A stretch of 8,153 nucleotides of DNA from Desulfobacteraceae bacterium. GTDB taxonomy: Bacteria > Desulfobacterota > Desulfobacteria > Desulfobacterales > SURF-7. The first letter of the stretch is position 1; each line of letters begins with the position of its first letter. This document shows, one piece after another, positions 6,421 through 8,153 of the stretch. A program made the translations under genes and the position numbers. The stretch is taken from assembly GCA_030618925.1 (NCBI GenBank), contig JAUXCK010000108.1, positions 1 through 8,153 of the forward strand, written 5' to 3'. The notes under the pieces were generated by a model, which was not told the origin of the DNA, did not search any database, and worked only from the letters and a program-made list of their open reading frames with translations.

Positions 6421-7755
6421 TCACCCTTCAAGATGCGCAATTTCCGCTTTCCCTTTTTCTTCATCCACAAAATAGAGCAGCACCGCGCCAATAATAAAGA
6501 GAATGACGATAGACCCGATGCTCCATCTGGCCGCAAGCTGCCCCACTGCCTCGATTTGACCCTGTGTTGGCGACGGAGGCATCAGGGCCCGCCGGGCAAT
6601 CAGCCCGGTAATCCCCATGAGGGCCGGTCCCATGATAGCGGCAAATTTTCCCAGCATGTTGTAGAATCCATAGTACTCGGCGCTCTGTCCTTTTGGAATC
6701 AGGCGCGAGTAATAGGACCGGCTGAGGGCCTGAATGCCTCCCTGAACAAGTCCGATCACAACAGCCAGCATATAAAACTCCTGCTTCACCGTCATCATCG
6801 TCCCCCATATGGTAATTCCGATATACACGCCAATGGCAAGGTAAATTGATTTTTTGACACCCCAGCTCCCCCCGAGCTTGCCGAAAATCAATGCAGCAGG
6901 AAATCCGACAAATTGAGTAATCAAGAGCGCAACGATCAAATCATTGGAAGCAAACCCCAGAGTCATGCCGTAATCCACAGCCATCCGGATAATCGTATCC
7001 ACGCCGTCGATATAGAACCAGTAGGCCAGGAGGAAAAGGAATATCATTTTTAAATGACGAATTTTTTTAAAAGTATTGATAAACTGCCCGAACCCGGCCT
7101 TGATGATGTCAATGCCATTTCCGGTTTCGGTTCCTGTTTTTTCCTCAGGAACCCACAGGATCGTAAAAATGGTAAACCCGCCCCACCAGAGTGCGACAGT
7201 GATAAACGAATATCGAACAGCCGTTGCTGCATCCGGCAGTCCGAAGAGTTCCGGTTTCAGGGTCATGACGACATTAAGCAGGAACAATAACCCGCCGCCC
7301 AGGTACCCCATGGAAAAACCAAAGGCAGATACATAGTCGATTCGGCTCTCTTCTGCTATGTCCGGCAGCAGAGAATCATAAAACACATTCGATCCGGAAA
7401 AGCCGATAATGCCCATGGCATAGACAAAAACCGCCAATCCCCAGTCCCCTTTCTGGATCAGAAACAGCGTTGCGGTCATCAATACCCCGAGATAGGCAAA
7501 AAATATCAAAAATTTCTTCCGGACGGATCCTTTATCCGCGATAGCGCCCAGGACAGGGGCCATCAGGGCCACCAGCAGGCTCGCAATCGAATTTGCAAAC
7601 CCGAGACGGGCCGTACTCATGTTGACATCCGCGCCATAGCTCCAGAACTGTTTGAAAAATATAGGAAAAAAACCGGCCATGACGGTTGTTGCAAATGCGG
7701 AGTTGGCCCAATCATAAAGGGCCCACCCCAGAACAGCCTTTTTTTCTTTCTGCAT
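6421..7755 (-). CDS. UMF1 (Atg22-like) family MFS transporter
   Basis: This multi-pass inner-membrane protein has about 12 hydrophobic segments and the hallmarks of the UMF1/Atg22-like branch of the major facilitator superfamily: GWALYDWANSAFATTV (10-25), the MFS motif-A variant GAIADKGSVRKK (70-81), QGGIQALSRSYYSRLIP (338-354) and EYYGFYNMLGKFAAIMGP (360-377). Yeast Atg22 exports amino acids from the vacuole; substrates of most bacterial homologues are unknown. A charged cytoplasmic loop (about 203-236) separates the two six-helix halves. The frame extends to a TTG at 7779, but AGGAG (7763-7767) lies just upstream of two adjacent ATG codons (7758 and 7755); the second, 7 nt from the site, gives 444 residues and is preferred. 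It is first in a two-gene unit with the small membrane protein. No truncation is seen. Confidence 0.9.
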   Translation of the reverse strand: MQKEKKAVLGWALYDWANSAFATTVMAGFFPIFFKQFWSYGADVNMSTARLGFANSIASLLVALMAPVLGAIADKGSVRKKFLIFFAYLGVLMTATLFLIQKGDWGLAVFVYAMGIIGFSGSNVFYDSLLPDIAEESRIDYVSAFGFSMGYLGGGLLFLLNVVMTLKPELFGLPDAATAVRYSFITVALWWGGFTIFTILWVPEEKTGTETGNGIDIIKAGFGQFINTFKKIRHLKMIFLFLLAYWFYIDGVDTIIRMAVDYGMTLGFASNDLIVALLITQFVGFPAALIFGKLGGSWGVKKSIYLAIGVYIGITIWGTMMTVKQEFYMLAVVIGLVQGGIQALSRSYYSRLIPKGQSAEYYGFYNMLGKFAAIMGPALMGITGLIARRALMPPSPTQGQIEAVGQLAARWSIGSIVILFIIGAVLLYFVDEEKGKAEIAHLEG

Positions 7756-7762
7756 CATTTTT

Positions 7763-7767
7763 CTCCT
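7763..7767 (-). promoter_or_regulatory. Ribosome binding site deciding the MFS transporter start
   Basis: AGGAG on the minus strand lies 7 nt before the ATG at 7753-7755 and 4 nt before the ATG at 7756-7758. It lies downstream of the more distant TTG at 7779, so that start would place the ribosome binding site inside the gene. This argues for the 444-residue protein. Confidence 0.65.
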
Positions 7768-7805
7768 GACCCGGATCAACCGGAGGCGGACAAAGTTTTA
7801 AGAGC

Positions 7806-7847
7806 GAATTTTGAATTTCGAATGTCGAACGCCGAATATCGAAGGAA
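7806..7847 (+). repeat. Heptanucleotide repeat block A (GAATNTC, six units)
   Basis: Six consecutive 7-bp units can be read without a gap: GAATTTT, GAATTTC, GAATGTC, GAACGCC, GAATATC, GAAGGAA. The invariant part is GAA at positions 1-3; the last units are degenerate. Block B at 7924 begins with the same GAATTTT GAATTTC pair, so the two blocks are related copies. It lies upstream of the MFS transporter gene. Confidence 0.75.
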
Positions 7848-7900
7848 GGCGTCGCTGCGCTCCATCAATATATAAAATTGACAGCACGAAACGAAACCAC
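7841..7900 (+). repeat. Imperfect palindromic repeat core, copy 1
   Basis: The left half (7841-7871, with TCGCTGCGCTCCATCAAT) is roughly the reverse complement of the right half (7875-7900, with AAATTGACAG and ending ACCAC). The right half matches 8040-8065 in the same orientation at 21 of 26 positions, and the left half matches the reverse complement of 8040-8070 at 23 of 31. These are therefore three copies of one ~26-31 bp repeat in mixed orientation. Confidence 0.6.
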
Positions 7901-7923
7901 ATTCAATGTCAGGCCTAAAAAGA

Positions 7924-7958
7924 GAATTTTGAATTTCGAATACTGAACACTGAATGTC
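7924..7958 (+). repeat. Heptanucleotide repeat block B (five units)
   Basis: Five consecutive 7-bp units: GAATTTT, GAATTTC, GAATACT, GAACACT, GAATGTC. It begins 118 bp after block A with the same first 14 bases plus GAAT. The two blocks flank the palindromic core. Confidence 0.75.
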
Positions 7959-8000
7959 AAAATATGCCCCTTGTTTGCTGTTAATGCCTGTTCAGAAAAA

Positions 8001-8030
8001 TCGTAGGGGCGGGTTCCAAACCCGGCGACT
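8001..8030. repeat. Small GTAGGGGCGGGTT palindromic element
   Basis: CGGGTT (8010-8015) and AACCCG (8019-8024) form a perfect 6-bp stem with a 3-nt loop. The left flank reads GTAGGGG, while the right flank (GCGACTA) no longer pairs well. This looks like a decayed copy of a REP-like palindrome with a GTAGGGGCGGGTT arm, a type I recall as dispersed in some bacterial genomes. It has no following T-run, so it is not a convincing terminator. Confidence 0.4.
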
Positions 8031-8039
8031 AAATAATTG

Positions 8040-8065
8040 AAATTGACAGAGCGTAGCGATACCAC
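8040..8065 (+). repeat. Copy of the AAATTGACAG...ACCAC repeat
   Basis: This 26-bp stretch starts with AAATTGACAG and ends with ACCAC, like 7875-7900, with 21 of 26 bases identical. It contains GAGCGTAGCGA, the reverse-complement counterpart of the TCGCTGCGCTC at 7852-7862. It directly precedes heptad block C, just as its reverse-oriented counterpart adjoins block A. Confidence 0.65.
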
Positions 8066-8067
8066 CC

Positions 8068-8143
8068 TTCGACATTCGATATTCGACATTCGCTGTTCAG
8101 TCCCTTCCTTCGACATTCGTCATTCGACATTCGACATTCTGCG
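8068..8143 (+). repeat. Heptanucleotide repeat block C (TTCGACA, about ten units)
   Basis: Units in register from 8068 are TTCGACA, TTCGATA, TTCGACA, TTCGCTG, TTCAGTC. After six bases out of register, TTCGACA, TTCGTCA, TTCGACA, TTCGACA, TTCTGCG follow (8109-8143). TTCGACA is a rotation of the reverse complement of GAATGTC, so this is the same heptamer as blocks A and B on the opposite strand. The block probably continues near or past the window edge. Confidence 0.75.
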
Positions 8144-8153
8144 GTTCGCTTTA

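Larger units (their letters stand above)
7759..8153. other. Gene-free, repeat-filled intergenic region
   Basis: No convincing gene lies in this ~395 bp. Apart from the MFS gene's leader it consists of heptad blocks A-C, three copies of the ~26-bp repeat, and a small palindrome. An open frame on the minus strand (7865-8116) is made of these repeats: its VVSLRSVNF and VVSFRAVNF segments are simply translations of the duplicated 26-bp unit. It shows no ribosome binding site or family resemblance. Confidence 0.7.

Noticed and set aside
8006..8027. tRNA-like T-arm (GGGTTCCAAACCC)
   Set aside because: The loop has C where a purine is needed, and no acceptor, D or anticodon arms can be found around it.
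7865..8116. An 83-codon open frame on the minus strand in the repeat region
   Set aside because: It is a translation of the repeats (the VVSLRSVNF and VVSFRAVNF segments), with no ribosome binding site and no family resemblance.
7806..8143. CRISPR array
   Set aside because: The repeats are 7 bp, contiguous and drifting, with no uniform unique spacers and no cas genes nearby.

Overview
The window is accessory-looking but mostly ordinary bacterial DNA of moderate GC. It carries seven protein genes and two short blocks of intergenic repeats, one at each end. The gene set suggests an anaerobic member of the Desulfobacterota (Desulfobacterales-type sulfate reducers or relatives): a fused B12-dependent acyl-CoA mutase of the IcmF type, a stand-alone LUD-domain protein, a UMF1-type transporter, and heptanucleotide intergenic repeats. 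This taxonomic guess is inference from protein flavour and cannot be proven here.

Layout. Positions 1-92 hold a terminator-like hairpin and two copies of a TTCGACATTC motif, then a LUD-domain gene on the plus strand (93-737). It converges, with only 7 bp between stop codons, on a minus-strand operon read from about 4993 down to 745: a small ABM-domain (putative quinol monooxygenase-like) protein, a TetR-family regulator overlapping its 3' end, and the large icmF gene. The TetR stop codon is followed within 15 bp by the preferred icmF start. The 261 bp at 4994-5254 form a divergent control region. A plus-strand glycerophosphodiester phosphodiesterase-like gene follows (5255-6061). It converges, 9 bp apart, on a second minus-strand pair: a UMF1/Atg22-like MFS transporter (7755-6421) and a 101-residue single-pass membrane protein (6376-6071). 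The last ~390 bp (7759-8153) have no gene and are built largely from repeats.

How the genes work together. The regulator and IcmF most likely form an autoregulated acyl-CoA module that interconverts isobutyryl-CoA and n-butyryl-CoA, so branched C4 acids (for example from valine) can enter beta-oxidation, or the reverse. The active-site residues match the isobutyryl/butyryl type, and the enzyme carries its own G-protein chaperone domain. The ABM protein is co-transcribed and translationally linked, but its role is not evident. The other genes have no visible functional link to this operon.

Hunt result. I found no clearly new multi-gene system. The best leads are the heptanucleotide repeat blocks near 7806-8143, which sit in mirrored orientation around a second repeat family and recur at the left edge of the window; the unexplained ABM-TetR-icmF gene order; and the uncharacterised membrane protein paired with the UMF1 transporter.
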